A stretch of 64,000 nt of DNA from Streptomyces sp. CG1 (GCF_041080625.1 NZ_CP163518.1:2480001-2544000), one strand, 5' to 3'. Counted from the first letter of the stretch, positions 39,749-51,572 are shown. Made by a program: numbers and translations. Notes: a model not told the origin generated them from the sequence alone.

Positions 39749-39891
39749 ATCTGTTTCACTCCCCGTGTGCACACCGGGCACGCATATGCCCCTCGCACAC
39801 GCTCCCCACGCGCCCACCAGGCGAGTTGACTCCTCATGCGCATGCAAGGGATGCGGAATCATCCATGCCGACTACCGAAAGGAGTGGACTC

Positions 39892-40152
39892 GTGACCGCC
39901 GAACCGGAGCATCCCGTGATCCACGGAGAACTCGCAGAGTTACGGCGCCGCCTCGACGTGGCCTATGCCCGCGTCGAGGGCGGGCTGGCGTTGCTCAGTC
40001 ATCGCACCGAGGAGACCGCCAAGGAGCTGGACGAGCTGAACTCCCGTATGGTCTCGCTGGAACACGCACGCTGGCCGCTGCCCTCGCTCGCCGCGCTGAC
40101 AGCACTGGGCGCGCTCGTGGTGACGGTCTGGCAGGCGCTGGCTCCCCACTAA
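39892..40152 (+). CDS. Small coiled-coil membrane protein, 86 aa
   Basis: Tail-anchored-like small protein: a heptad-rich N-terminal part (about residues 10-55, including RRRLDVAYARVEGGLALL and ETAKELDELNSRM) and one C-terminal helix (about 61-83). The GTG at 39892 is chosen for an AAAGGAG 7 nt upstream; frames opening earlier (ATG 39865) lack a site. Family unknown. It resembles small phage-hemolysin (XhlA)-like proteins in plan only. It ends convergently with the Nudix gene, overlapping by 4 bp. Confidence 0.7.
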   Translation: MTAEPEHPVIHGELAELRRRLDVAYARVEGGLALLSHRTEETAKELDELNSRMVSLEHARWPLPSLAALTALGALVVTVWQALAPH

Positions 40153-40685
40153 CCGTCGGCGAGCCTGAGGTGGTGCAACAGGAGTAACGCGGCCGCCATG
40201 TTGGCGGCCGGGACCTCCCCACGGGCGATCATGTCGGGGACGAGTTTCAGGGGGACCCATTCCCGGCGGTCCGACTCGAAGTCGTCCACGGGATGCCCGA
40301 TGTACTCGCCCCGGTCGGACCAGTAGATGTGGTGCCGGGCGTCGGTGAGGCCGTTGGACGGCTCCACGCTCATGAGGTGGTGCAGGGGCCCCGGCCGCCA
40401 GCCGGTCTCCTCCTCCAGTTCTCTGGCGGCCGCGCGCGCTATGTCCTCGCCGTCCTCGACGACACCGGCGGCCAGTTCCCACCCCCAGCTGTCGGTGATG
40501 AAGCGGTGCCGCCACAGCAGCAGCACCTCGTTGGCGTCGTTGACCACGGTGGCCACGGCCACGGGCCGCAGCCGGATCAGGAAGTGGTCGAGATGCCGGC
40601 CGTCCGGCAGCTCGACATCAGCGAGATTGACGCTGAACCAGCGGTTTGCATACACAGTCTGTTCGTTCTGTTTCGTCCACTGCAC
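40149..40685 (-). CDS. Nudix hydrolase, 178 aa
   Basis: Mg-dependent pyrophosphohydrolase, ADP-ribose-pyrophosphatase-like. The Nudix box GVVEDGEDIARAAARELEEE (about residues 75-94) matches GX5EX7REUXEEXGU and continues into TGWRPG. The N-terminal region (YANRWFSVNLADVELPDG) and FLIRLRPVAVATVV match the subgroup of ADP-sugar hydrolases. The GTG at 40685 is preferred, since the upstream reading frame is poor. It lies 65 bp from the TPR regulator stop on the same strand. Substrate unknown. Confidence 0.88.
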   Translation of the reverse strand: MQWTKQNEQTVYANRWFSVNLADVELPDGRHLDHFLIRLRPVAVATVVNDANEVLLLWRHRFITDSWGWELAAGVVEDGEDIARAAARELEEETGWRPGPLHHLMSVEPSNGLTDARHHIYWSDRGEYIGHPVDDFESDRREWVPLKLVPDMIARGEVPAANMAAALLLLHHLRLADG

Positions 40686-40750
40686 GGTTCTGCCACCTTC
40701 CGCCGAGTAAGTGGCAATATCGCAGCAGGGACTGTGCACCTACAGAGGGC

Positions 40751-42091
40751 CTACAGCGGTACGCGCAGTGCTCCGTCGATGAGTTCTGCGGCCTCGGCGG
40801 TCCCGGCCGAGCCACAGCGCACCAGGTGTTCGCGTACCGCGCGGAGTCTGTCGCGCAGCCGCTGCGACTCCATCCCGCGCGCCTGCTCGGCCATCTGCAC
40901 GGCGGTGGCCACCGCCTTGTCGGCGTTGCCCTGGCGCAGCTCGATGGTGCTGAGCATGGCGAGCCGGTGCACCCGCCCCCGGTCGTGGGCGGGGTTGTCG
41001 ACCGCGGCCGCGGCATGCTCCCGGGCGGCGGCCAGCTCGCCGAGGCTCAGCAGCGCCTCGGCCACCTGCACATTGACCAGACCCGGCTGGACATAACCGG
41101 TCTCGTCGGGCTCGTAGCCGCGCCGGATCCGTTCGGCTGCCGTCTCCGCGCGACGGATGCAGGACAGGGCGGCCGCGGAGTCGCCGAGATGGGCGTAGGC
41201 CTTGGCCTGCATCGCGTACAGGTCCGAGGCGAGCGCCGGGGTGATGTGCTTGCCGGCGGCCCGCAGCGCGGCCTCGGCGAAGGCCACGGCCTGCCGGTAC
41301 TCGCGCATGTACAGCGACTGGTTGACCAGGAGTGCTATCACGTACGCCCCGAGTCCCCGGTCCCCGCTGGCCTTCGCCAGCCTGAGCGCCTGGTGGAAGT
41401 AGCGCTGCGCGAGACCGTGCGCGTCGGAGTCGTACGCACAGATGCCCGCGATCGCCACCAACCCGCCCGTGGCCCGGTGCAGTTGACGTCCGGTGGAGTC
41501 GGTGTAGCTGCCACGCAACAGCGGCGCCGCCTCGGCGTTGAGGAAGCCGACGATTCTGGTGCGGGTCGCGATGCCGCCGGCCTTGCGGTACATCTGCTCG
41601 TAGTGCGTCCGCGCGGCCCGCAGCATCTCGATGTCGGCCGCGGTGACCCGGTGCCGGCCGCCGCGTGAGACGTCGACGTCCTCGGGCGGGTTCTCCCACT
41701 CCCACACCGGCATGACGGCCGGGGTCCCGGTGACGGCGGGAGCGCCCAGCACATGCGGCCGCTGCTGTTCGTCGGAGCGCCACAGGGCGGTGGCCCGCTC
41801 CACGAAGCCGCCCAGCGAGCCGGCGTGCGGGGTGCTGGGCTCGCCGGGTACGCCGAGGCCGATGTCGTCGAGGGTGACGGGGCGGTGCAGACGGGCGGCG
41901 AGCACTTCACAGATCAGGTCGGGGACCTGGCCGCGGGGCCGCTGGCCCTTCAACCAGCGTGCCACGGCGGTGTGTTCGTACCGCAGCACGAGGCCCCGTC
42001 GCCTGCCGGCCTGGTTCACATGGGCGGCGAGACCTGCGTGCGAGATCCCCGCCTCGTCCAGGATCGCGTCGAGCAGAGTGTTGGGCTGCAT
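40751..42091 (-). CDS. XRE-like/TPR regulator, NsdA-like (446 aa)
   Basis: Putative regulatory protein with an N-terminal helix-turn-helix-like segment (SHAGLAAHVNQAGRRRGLVLRYE, marked by LRYEHTAVARWLKGQRPRG, about 36-54) and a long TPR-type array of helices (about 200-440), for example YFHQALRLAKASGDRGLGAY. Streptomycete proteins of this architecture, such as NsdA, affect sporulation and antibiotic production. The ATG at 42091 has GGGGGG 6 nt upstream. It is likely cotranscribed with the Nudix gene. Confidence 0.82.
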   Translation of the reverse strand: MQPNTLLDAILDEAGISHAGLAAHVNQAGRRRGLVLRYEHTAVARWLKGQRPRGQVPDLICEVLAARLHRPVTLDDIGLGVPGEPSTPHAGSLGGFVERATALWRSDEQQRPHVLGAPAVTGTPAVMPVWEWENPPEDVDVSRGGRHRVTAADIEMLRAARTHYEQMYRKAGGIATRTRIVGFLNAEAAPLLRGSYTDSTGRQLHRATGGLVAIAGICAYDSDAHGLAQRYFHQALRLAKASGDRGLGAYVIALLVNQSLYMREYRQAVAFAEAALRAAGKHITPALASDLYAMQAKAYAHLGDSAAALSCIRRAETAAERIRRGYEPDETGYVQPGLVNVQVAEALLSLGELAAAREHAAAAVDNPAHDRGRVHRLAMLSTIELRQGNADKAVATAVQMAEQARGMESQRLRDRLRAVREHLVRCGSAGTAEAAELIDGALRVPL

Positions 42092-42235
42092 GGGATGCCC
42101 CCCGGGTGGCCTGGTGCGGTTCAGCGTAGTGACTCCGCCTTCACACGGGGTGTGAACGGAGTGCCCGCATCCGCAGCGTACGCGCACTGTCGCGCAGAGT
42201 GTCGGGCCCGGTTCACTGGGAGTCCTCGCAAGAGA

Positions 42236-42281
42236 CTGGCCAAGCCACCGGCTCCCCCTCGAAAAGCGGTGGCTTGGCCAG
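42236..42281 (-). terminator. Long-stem terminator after the PP2C gene
   Basis: A 15-bp perfect stem CTGGCCAAGCCACCG/CGGTGGCTTGGCCAG with a 16-nt loop, 24 nt past the PP2C stop and 145 nt before the next minus-strand gene. Confidence 0.82.
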
Positions 42282-42304
42282 GCGAAGCGACCAATTGAGT
42301 GGCG

Positions 42305-43402
42305 CTAACGGTGTGTTGTCGGCTGCGGGTGCGAGGTGGCTGGTCGCGCCCGCACGCCGGAGCCGCATGTGTCACCGTCCCGCGCCCCTGGGGAGTGATA
42401 GCCCTCCCTGCTCCGTTCGTTCCGTAGGACGAGGAGCGCTATGTCGTCCGTCGGGCTGCCGGCCGTGTGGTGCAGGAGAGCTGCAAAGACCGTCCGCAGG
42501 ACCGTCTGGGGAGACACCGGGTGATCGCACACGGCTTCTCGCAGCACCTCGGGCAGCGAGAAGAAGCGGCCCCGTACGTCCCGTGCGTCCTCCACTCCGT
42601 CCGTGAAGAGGACCAGGGAGTCACCCGGGACCAGTCGGCCACAGGACTCCGCCACCAGCTCGTCCGGGAGCGGAAACGGCCCCAGCGGAGGCAGCGGCTC
42701 GAGGCGCGACAGCGGCTCGACCCTCGCGCCGCTGATCCGGTACGGCCATGGATGGCCGCAGTTGAGGGCGTGCAGCTCGCCGTCCCGGCCGATCTCCAGG
42801 AGCAGGACGGTGACGAACTCCTCGGCGACCGGGTGGTCGGGGTCCGCGCCGCCGTGGGCCGGGTGTTCGGCGCGGGCCCGTTCGCGCAGGTGCCGGGCGA
42901 GGGCGCGCTCCAGCCGGCGCAGGACGCTGCCGAGTTCGGGCTCGTCGTGGGCCGCCTCGCGGAAGCTGCCGAGGACGGCGGCGACGGTGCCGAGGGCGGC
43001 CAGGCCGTGCCCGCGCACATCGCCCATCACCACCCGCACCCCGTGCTCGGTGGCGATCGCCTCGTACAGGTCGCCGCCGACGCTCGCCCCGTGTTCGGCG
43101 GACAGCTGGGCCGCCGCGACGTTCAGCCCGTCGAGGCGCGGCGGCAGCGGACGCAGTACGACGCTCTGCGCGGCTCGTGCCACCCGGCGGGCCTGGCGCA
43201 GCTCACGCAGCAGCGCTCGGCGGACATGGAAGATGAGCCCGGTGCCGACGGCGAGGAAGACGGCGCTGGTGACGATGCGCGCCCCGAGCCCGGTCTGCTG
43301 GGCGAGCGGGCAGCCGTACTTGTAGGCGACCGCCACGGCTCCCCAGAGCGTGGGCAGTACGGCTCCCCGTGTGGTGGGTGCCCGTGCCTTGATGCGGATC
43401 AT
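42305..43402 (-). CDS. PP2C (SpoIIE-type) serine phosphatase with N-terminal helices, 365 aa
   Basis: Mn/Mg-dependent phosphatase, probably acting on anti-sigma-factor antagonists. Two hydrophobic segments (about 15-32 and 42-60) anchor it. The PP2C domain has GASVGGDLYEAI (about 110-121), VVMGDVRGHGLAALG (about 129-143), LNCGHPWPYRI (about 219-229), VLFTDGVEDARD (about 276-287) and a closing TDDIALLVLRN. After residue 330 comes a low-complexity tail that is encoded by a copy of the dispersed intergenic repeat, so the original stop may have been lost. The ATG has an AGAGGC before it. Confidence 0.88.
   Translation of the reverse strand: MIRIKARAPTTRGAVLPTLWGAVAVAYKYGCPLAQQTGLGARIVTSAVFLAVGTGLIFHVRRALLRELRQARRVARAAQSVVLRPLPPRLDGLNVAAAQLSAEHGASVGGDLYEAIATEHGVRVVMGDVRGHGLAALGTVAAVLGSFREAAHDEPELGSVLRRLERALARHLRERARAEHPAHGGADPDHPVAEEFVTVLLLEIGRDGELHALNCGHPWPYRISGARVEPLSRLEPLPPLGPFPLPDELVAESCGRLVPGDSLVLFTDGVEDARDVRGRFFSLPEVLREAVCDHPVSPQTVLRTVFAALLHHTAGSPTDDIALLVLRNERSREGYHSPGARDGDTCGSGVRARPATSHPQPTTHR
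42318..42393. repeat. Dispersed GC-rich repeat, copy 3, inside the PP2C 3' end
   Basis: Diverged copy with the GCCGGAGCCGCA and CCCGCGCCCCTGGGG blocks. It forms the last 30 or so codons of the PP2C gene. Confidence 0.55.
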
Positions 43403-43590
43403 GCCTCTGGTCCCCCATGGAGAGTCCCTGACAGAGCAGACGGACCGACCCCGAAAGGCCGGTCCGATTCTGTCGACGCCATGGCCCGAGGAGACCAGAT
43501 CGCCATGAGTTCCCACCCGATCGAGTGAGCCGGAGTCGGTCAACTCGCATTTATGCAGCTCGCGAAAGGGGTTCCTCTCCCGATACCCCC

Positions 43591-43680
43591 TCCCCAGGGG
43601 CACGGGGCTGTGTCGGATCTGCGGCTCCGCCGCGTGGGCGCGCCCGGCCACGACGAAGCCGCAGCCGGGCGCGCACAGAC
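43591..43680. repeat. Dispersed GC-rich repeat, copy 4
   Basis: In the opposite orientation to copies 1-3: CCCCAGGGGCACGGGGCTGT, then GCGGCTCCGCCGCGTGGGCGCG. It lies just beyond the pheT 3' end, in the 290-bp gap before PP2C. Apart from this and a Phe-unrelated AT-rich patch near 43545, I see nothing in the gap. Confidence 0.6.
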
Positions 43681-43693
43681 CCTCCGACGGCGA

Positions 43694-46221
43694 TCAGCCG
43701 CGCAGCACCGCTCCCGTCCGCTCGCCCGCGAGGGCGACCGCCGCGTCCCGGGCCGCCGACGCCTCGTCCACCGTCAGTGTCCGGTCACCGGCACGGAAGC
43801 GGAGCGCGTACGCCAGGGACTTCTTGCCGTCGCCCAGCTGCTCGGCGTTCTCGTACACGTCGAACAGCCGGATGGACTCGAGGAGTTCGCCCGCGCCCTC
43901 GCGCAGCGCCGCCTCGACCTCCCCGGAGGGGACCGGCCTGTCGACCACGAGGGCGACATCCTGTGTGGCGACCGGGAACGTGGAGATCCGCGGCGCCTGC
44001 GGGGTGCCGTCACCCACCGTCTCCAGGGCGTCCAGGTTCAGCTCCATCGCAGAGGTGCGCTCGGGCAGACCAAAGGTCTTCAACACCCGCGGGTGCAGTT
44101 CTCCCGCGTGGCCCACGACCCGCTCCGTACCGTCGGCGGTGATCACCAGCTCGGCGCAGCGGCCGGGGTGCCACGGACCGTACTGGCCCTTGCGGACGAT
44201 CAGTTCGGCACCGGCCTCACGGGCCACGGCTCGCGCGGCCTCGACGGCGTCGGCCCAGCCCGCCTCTCGGCCCTGGCCCCACCAGCCGGCCTGCTCGCGG
44301 GCGCCGCTGAGGACGACGGCCACGTGCCGCGGCTGCTCGGGCAGCGCGGCGTTGAGCGCGGCGATCTCCTCGTCGGTGGGACGCCGGTCGACGGGCAGGT
44401 GCGTGGTGACGGCCCGCTCCTGCTCCGGGCGAGGGTGGAACACCAGGCCCGTCTCGAACAGCGCCAGGTCATGGCTGCCCCGGCCGTCGTTGCGCCGCAG
44501 CGCACCGAGCAGACCCGGAAGCAGCGTCGTACGGAGCGTGGGCTCCTCGTCGCTGAGCGGGTTGACCAGCTTGACGACACGGCGGGCCGGGTCGTCGGAG
44601 TCCAGGCCGAGCTGGTCGAAGATCTGCTCGCTGACGAAGGGGTAGGTGGGCGCCTCGACGTAGCCCGCGCCGGCCAGCGCCCGGCCGACCCGGCGGTGCA
44701 GCCGCTGCCGGTGGGTCAGGCCACGGCCCGAGGGGAGCTTGGGCAGCGTGGAGGGCAGGTTCTCGTAGCCCTCGAGGCGGATGACCTCCTCGGCGAGGTC
44801 GTTCGGGTCGACGAGGTCGGGCCGCCAGGACGGGACGGTGACGATCAGCTCGTCCTGTCCGTAGACGTCGCAGCCGACCTGCTGGAGGCGGCGGACGACC
44901 GTCTCACGGCCGTAGGCGACGCCCGCCACCTTGTCCGGGTGGTCGGCCGGGACGGTGATGGTGTGCGGCGCCGAGGGCGCGACGACCTCGGTGACGCCGG
45001 CCTCCGCCGTACCGCCGGCGAGGAGCACCAGCAGGTCCACGGTGCGCTGCGCGGCGGCCGCGGCGGCCTGCGGGTCGACACCGCGCTCGAAGCGGCGGGA
45101 CGCCTCGGACAGCAGCTTGTGGCGGCGGGACGTACGCGCGATCGCGACGGCGTCGAAGTGCGCCGCCTCGATGACCACGTCGGTGGTCCCGTTCACCCCG
45201 TTCTCGGTGACCTCGTGATCCGCGATCTCGGTGTTGGCGCCGCCCATCACGCCGGCGAGGCCGATGGGGCCACGGTCGTCGGTGATGACCAGATCCTCGG
45301 CGTGCAGCTTGCGCGCGACGCCGTCGAGGGTGACGAGCTTCTCGCCCTCCGCGGCCCGGCGCACGCCGATCGTGCCCTGGACCAGGGAGCGGTCGTAGGC
45401 GTGCAGCGGCTGGCCCAGCTCCATCATCACGTAGTTCGTGATGTCGACGGCCAGCGAGATCGGGCGCATGCCGACCTTCTGCAGCCGGCGCTCCAGCCAG
45501 ATCGGGGAGCGGGCCTCGGGGCGCAGGCCGGTGACCGTGCGTGCGGTGAAGCGGTCGCAGCCGAACGGGTCGGTGACCTGGACCGGGTAGCCGTAGGCGT
45601 TCGGGGCCGGTACGTCGATCAGGGCCGGGTCGCGCAGCGGCAGGCCGTAGGCGATGGCGGTCTCGCGGGCGACGCCGCGGATGGACAGGCAGTCGCCGCG
45701 GTTGGCGGTGACGGCGATGTCCAGGACCTCGTCGACCAGCTCCAGCAGCTCGACGGCGTCCTTGCCGACCTCGGTCTCCGGCGGCAGCACGATGATGCCG
45801 TGGTTGCCGTCGTCGCCCATGCCCAGTTCGTCGCTGGAGCAGATCATGCCGTGCGAGACCTTGCCGTAGGTCTTGCGGGCGGCGATGGAGAAGCCGCCGG
45901 GCAGCGTGGCGCCGGGCAGGACCACGACGACCTTGTCGCCGACCGCGAAGTTGCGGGCGCCGCAGACGATCTCCTGGGGCTCGCCGGTGCCGTTGGCCTG
46001 GCCGACGTCGACGGTGCAGAAGCGGATCGGCTTCTTGAACTCCGTCAGCTCCTCGATGGTCAGCACCTGGCCTACGACCAGCGGGCCCTTGAGGTCGGCG
46101 CCGAGCTGCTCGACGGTCTCGACCTCGAGGCCGGCCGAGACGAGCTTCTCCTGGACGTCGCGGCCGGTTTCCGTCGCCGGCAGGTCGACGTACTCCCGCA
46201 GCCAAGAAAGCGGGACCCGCA

Positions 46222-46222
<1 letters not shown>
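43694..46222 (-). CDS. pheT: Phenylalanine-tRNA ligase beta subunit
   Basis: Large subunit of the heterotetrameric PheRS that charges tRNA-Phe. The 842-residue protein has the standard layout: N-terminal [15 protein letters not shown], the tRNA-binding OB domain with [17 protein letters not shown] (marked by [13 protein letters not shown], about 85-97), B3/B4 editing domain containing FTARTV, B5 and the C-terminal anticodon-binding FDX-ACB domain ending [20 protein letters not shown] (marked by EASAARDA). The start ATG shares one base with the pheS stop (TGATG), so the two are translationally coupled. Confidence 0.98.
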
Positions 46223-47382
<1,160 letters not shown>

Positions 47383-47479
47383 TCACCGGCTCGTGGACAG
47401 TGCGTCATGGTCTTCGGGACACAAAGGTGCCAAAGGCCGAGTCTAACGGGGCGGAGGTGGCCGAAGAGCCCGCGGGCCG

Positions 47480-48622
47480 TCAGGCGAGATACGCCGGTGC
47501 GGCCACGGGCAACGTAAATCGGAACTCGGCGCCGCCGCCGGGGGCGCGGCCGACCGTGATGGTGCCGCCGTGGGCTTCGACGATGCCCTTGACGATGTAC
47601 AGCCCGAGGCCGGTGCCGCCGCGCTTGCTGCCCCGCCAGAAGCGGGTGAAGACGCGGTTCATGGACTCCTCCGGGATGCCGGGACCCTCGTCGCTCACCG
47701 TGACCGACGTGCCGGTCTCCTCGCCTTCGCGCGGGGATGCGCAGGGCGTGACGTCCATGGTGACGGTTCCCTCGCCGTGCCGCACGGCATTTTCGATGAG
47801 GTTGCTGAGGACCTGGTCGATCTTGTCGGGGTCGGCCCACAGGGCGGGCAGCGGCTGTTCGACGCGGAGCAGAAAGCGGTCGGCGGGCTGGCCCGCGGCG
47901 ACGTAGGCCTGGATGTGCCGGGAGACGGCGGCCCCGATGTCGACGAGCTGCCGGCGCACCTCCAGCCGTCCGCTGTCGATCCTGGAGATGTCCAGCAGCT
48001 CGGCGATGAGCCGGGTGACCCGGTCGGCGTCGGCGTCGACGGTCTCCAGCATCAGCCGCTTCTGGTCGTCGGTGAAGCGTTCCCATTTGGCGAGGAGCGT
48101 GGCGGTGAAGCCCTTCACGGAGGTGAGGGGCGAGCGCAGCTCGTGGGCGACCGTCGCTATCAGCTCGGCGTGGCTGCGCTCGGTACGGCGGCGGGCCTCG
48201 GTGTCCCGCAGGCAGACGACGACGCGCCGGACGGGCCCGAGCGGTTCGGCCCGGATGTACCGCGCGGAGACGAGCACCTCCCGCCCGCCCGGCAGCAGCA
48301 GATTCCGCTCCGGCTGCCGTACCCGGATGGCAAGCCCCCCATAGGGATCGGTGAGCTGCCACCACCGCCGCCCCTCCAGATCCTCCAACGGCAGCGCCTT
48401 CTCCAGCGGCTGCCCGAGGGCGTCGGCGGCACGTACGGCGGTGATCCGGCCGGCGGCGGCGTTGAAGCAGACGACCCGGCCGTGCTCGTCGGCGACGACG
48501 AGACCGTCGGGCAGCTGATCGGGATCGAGGCCCATGGAATCACTCTGCCCAGGCACGGGGGGAGGCCACGCGTCCCGTCCCTCCGGTCCCCCCGGCGCGG
48601 TGCTCGTGCCGGCCACACTCAT
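47480..48622 (-). CDS. PAS-domain sensor histidine kinase, 380 aa
   Basis: Cytoplasmic (no transmembrane helix) histidine kinase with an N-terminal PAS domain (LPDGLVVADEHGRVVCFN, about 37-54), then HisKA with VAHELRSPLTSVKGF (about 158-172) and HATPase: LSNLIENAVRHGEG (about 262-275), DEGPGIPEES and GTGLGLYIVKG. No cognate response regulator is adjacent, so it is an orphan kinase. It sits between the rRNA methyltransferase and pheST on the same strand, as in other streptomycetes as I recall. The start ATG follows GGTACGGGG closely; a later Met is possible. Confidence 0.9.
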   Translation of the reverse strand: MSVAGTSTAPGGPEGRDAWPPPVPGQSDSMGLDPDQLPDGLVVADEHGRVVCFNAAAGRITAVRAADALGQPLEKALPLEDLEGRRWWQLTDPYGGLAIRVRQPERNLLLPGGREVLVSARYIRAEPLGPVRRVVVCLRDTEARRRTERSHAELIATVAHELRSPLTSVKGFTATLLAKWERFTDDQKRLMLETVDADADRVTRLIAELLDISRIDSGRLEVRRQLVDIGAAVSRHIQAYVAAGQPADRFLLRVEQPLPALWADPDKIDQVLSNLIENAVRHGEGTVTMDVTPCASPREGEETGTSVTVSDEGPGIPEESMNRVFTRFWRGSKRGGTGLGLYIVKGIVEAHGGTITVGRAPGGGAEFRFTLPVAAPAYLA

Positions 48623-48672
48623 CCCCGTACCCCACCTCTCAGACGGCGCAGGGCCCCGAGATGGTCACCCTA

Positions 48673-49533
<861 letters not shown>

Positions 49534-49594
49534 CCTCTTCACCTTCAGGAGATCTCGATGTGCGGCGCTTCTTGGCCTGCGGCGCTGCAGCCAT

Positions 49595-49670
49595 CCCGGG
49601 GGCGCGGGGCCCTGTCGATATGCGGCTCCGCCGCGTGGGCGCGAGCAACCTCGACGCACCCGCGGCCGAA
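49595..49670. repeat. Dispersed GC-rich repeat, copy 5
   Basis: CGGGGGCGCGGGGCCCTGTCGATATGCGGCTCCGCC-type element carrying the shared GCGGCTCCGCCGCGTGGGCGCG core as in copy 4. It is in the 220-bp gap between the methyltransferase start and rplT end. Confidence 0.6.
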
Positions 49671-49694
49671 CGACGGCCGAGCCGCCCCGACAAG

Positions 49695-49727
49695 TGGACC
49701 CGCAAGCCATATCAGCCTGCGGGTCCA
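49695..49727 (-). terminator. Terminator of the infC-rpmI-rplT operon
   Basis: A 10-bp perfect stem TGGACCCGCA/TGCGGGTCCA with a 13-nt loop, 29 nt beyond the rplT stop. Confidence 0.75.
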
Positions 49728-49755
49728 GTGAGCGTCGGCTAGAGCCAGCGCAGCG

Positions 49756-50139
49756 TCACGCAGCCTTGGGCGCGTTGACGTCCGACGGCAGCGCCTTCTG
49801 CGCGACCTCGACGAGCGCGGCGAACGCGTTCGCGTCGTTCACGGCCAGCTCGGCCAGGATCTTGCGGTCGACCTCGACGTTCGCGGCCTTCAGACCCTGG
49901 ATGAAGCGGTTGTAGGTGATGCCGTTGGCGCGGGCAGCGGCGTTGATGCGCTGGATCCACAGCTGACGGAAGTCGCCCTTGCGCTTCTTGCGGTCGTTGT
50001 AGTTGTAGACCAGCGAGTGGGTGACCTGCTCCTTGGCCTTGCGGTACAGACGCGAACGCTGACCGCGGTAGCCGGAGGCCTGCTCGAGGATCGCCCGGCG
50101 CTTCTTGTGGGCGTTGACTGCCCGCTTGACGCGTGCCAC
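49756..50139 (-). CDS. rplT: 50S ribosomal protein L20
   Basis: Binds 23S rRNA early in 50S assembly. The 127-residue protein is standard: [15 protein letters not shown] at the start, [17 protein letters not shown] (about 23-39), [20 protein letters not shown] (about 51-70) and the conserved end region [13 protein letters not shown]. It is the last gene of infC-rpmI-rplT, before a hairpin terminator. Confidence 0.99.
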   Translation of the reverse strand: MARVKRAVNAHKKRRAILEQASGYRGQRSRLYRKAKEQVTHSLVYNYNDRKKRKGDFRQLWIQRINAAARANGITYNRFIQGLKAANVEVDRKILAELAVNDANAFAALVEVAQKALPSDVNAPKAA

Positions 50140-50246
50140 TTGTTAACTCCTTGTAGCGGGGTCGTGGTGGTCCTCACACGACCCGGAAACGACTTCGGTC
50201 CCGGTGTTGGCGTACGGCGCTCAGAGGTCGGCGAGCGCCGGGTACG

Positions 50247-50441
50247 TCACTTGCCGAGAAGCTTCTTGATCTTCGCGGCGTCGCCCGGGGCCATCTCGGC
50301 GTTGCCCGTGAGGCGACGCGTGACACGGGACGACTTGTGCTCGAGCAGGTGGCGCTTGCCGGCGCGCTCGCGGAGCACCTTGCCGGAGCCGGTGATCTTG
50401 AAGCGCTTGCTGGCACCGCTGTGCGACTTGTTCTTCGGCAT
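50247..50441 (-). CDS. rpmI: 50S ribosomal protein L35
   Basis: Small 50S protein, 64 residues: [20 protein letters not shown] at the start and KSSRVTRRL in the middle are typical. It lies between infC and rplT, 111 bp from infC; that gap has a GGGGACC/GGTCCCC hairpin (50532-50547) and the ribosome site. Confidence 0.98.
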   Translation of the reverse strand: MPKNKSHSGASKRFKITGSGKVLRERAGKRHLLEHKSSRVTRRLTGNAEMAPGDAAKIKKLLGK

Positions 50442-50552
50442 AGCGCCGTTATCTCCTCGTCGGTGGCGCTCCGGTGCCCGGTCGCGAAACCGGGCACGGT
50501 GGAGCGTCGCTCTTGTATCGATTACATCCTTGGGGACCGTGGTCCCCCGGGA

Positions 50553-51191
50553 TCACGCCTCGGCGGGCTCCTCGGCGGACGCCTCGGCCTCGGCGGCGTT
50601 CTGCGAACGACCGGGATTGGCCTTCGCTTCGGCCTTGCGGGCTTCCTGCGCCTGACGGGCCTCGGCCATGGCCTCGGTCTTCTTCTTGTGCGGACCGAGG
50701 ACCATGATCATGTTGCGGCCGTCCTGCTTCGGGTTCGACTCGACGAAACCGAGGTCCTGGACGTCCTCCGCGAGGCGCTGCAGCAGCCGGTAGCCCAGCT
50801 CGGGCCGGGACTGCTCGCGACCACGGAACATGATCGTGATCTTGACCTTGTCGCCCTGCTTGAGGAACCGTACGACGTGACCCTTCTTGGTGTCATAGTC
50901 GTGCGGGTCGATCTTCGGCCGGAGCTTCATCTCCTTGATGACCGTGTGCGCCTGGTTCTTGCGCGCCTCACGGGCCTTCATGGCCGACTCGTACTTGAAC
51001 TTCCCGTAGTCCATGAGCTTGCACACGGGCGGACGGGCGTTCGCCGCGACCTCGACCAGGTCCAGGTCGTACTCCTGCGCAAGCTCCAGTGCCTTCGCAA
51101 GCGGCACGATGCCGACCTGCTCGCCACTGGGACCGACAAGTCGCACCTCGGGAACGCGAATCCGGTCGTTGATGCGGGGCTCGGCGCTGAT
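50553..51191 (-). CDS. infC: Translation initiation factor IF-3, with probable AUC start
   Basis: Keeps the 30S subunit free and checks the start codon. The 212-residue form opens [20 protein letters not shown] after an ATC at 51191, which has an ideal AGGAGG 4 nt upstream. ATC/ATT start codons are known in infC, where they allow self-repression. The alternative, a GTG at 51215 (220 aa, WCYRGGSI extension), has no ribosome site and would put the AGGAGG inside the gene. The C-terminal domain contains [16 protein letters not shown] (about 118-133). An acidic Ala/Glu-rich tail of about 30 residues is an actinobacterial addition. Confidence 0.94.
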   Translation of the reverse strand: MSAEPRINDRIRVPEVRLVGPSGEQVGIVPLAKALELAQEYDLDLVEVAANARPPVCKLMDYGKFKYESAMKAREARKNQAHTVIKEMKLRPKIDPHDYDTKKGHVVRFLKQGDKVKITIMFRGREQSRPELGYRLLQRLAEDVQDLGFVESNPKQDGRNMIMVLGPHKKKTEAMAEARQAQEARKAEAKANPGRSQNAAEAEASAEEPAEA

Positions 51192-51274
51192 GGATCCTCC
51201 TCGGTAGCACCACACGGTTTGTCTGGCGGACAGCCGCGTATGTCTCTTTTCGTTAGACCTAACCGCGCCGAAGC

Positions 51275-51307
51275 ACAAAAAATGCCCCGGACGATCACAG
51301 GCGGGGC
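51275..51307 (-). terminator. Terminator/attenuator in the infC leader
   Basis: Minus-strand hairpin GCCCCG-N12-CGGGGC (51284-51307) followed by a T-tract ATTTTTTGTG, rare for this genome, about 84 nt before the ATC start. The adjacent DUF1844 gene is transcribed away, so it belongs to the 380-nt infC leader. Other hairpins upstream in the leader (CATCGT/ACGATG near 51370) could compete. Confidence 0.65.
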
Positions 51308-51572
51308 TCCAAAACACTACCGGAGCACCGCCGCGATGCCGCGGGGCGCGCTTTCGGGCGACTCCATCGTCCGTACGGAACGATGGTGGCCGCCTGACCG
51401 GGTGACCCGCCGTCCCGGAGGACGGTCAGGTGGGAGATCGGAGCCTCCACTTGTGGGCCGGACGCTCTGCTGTTCACAGGGCATGTCCAGCCGGTCGTTA
51501 CACAAGGTTAGCAGCACCGTCCAGGAAGGGCTAATCGGAGGACCCGGACCCGCACCGCTTATCGTGTGGGGC

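Noticed and set aside
43543..43562. ARG-box-like ATGC/GCAT sequence in the PP2C upstream gap
   Set aside because: TGCAT and ATGCG halves are separated by two bases instead of four, there is only one, and no arg gene follows.
51216..51317. Longer IF-3 start at ATG 51317
   Set aside because: It runs through the leader terminator T-tract and encodes non-family residues.
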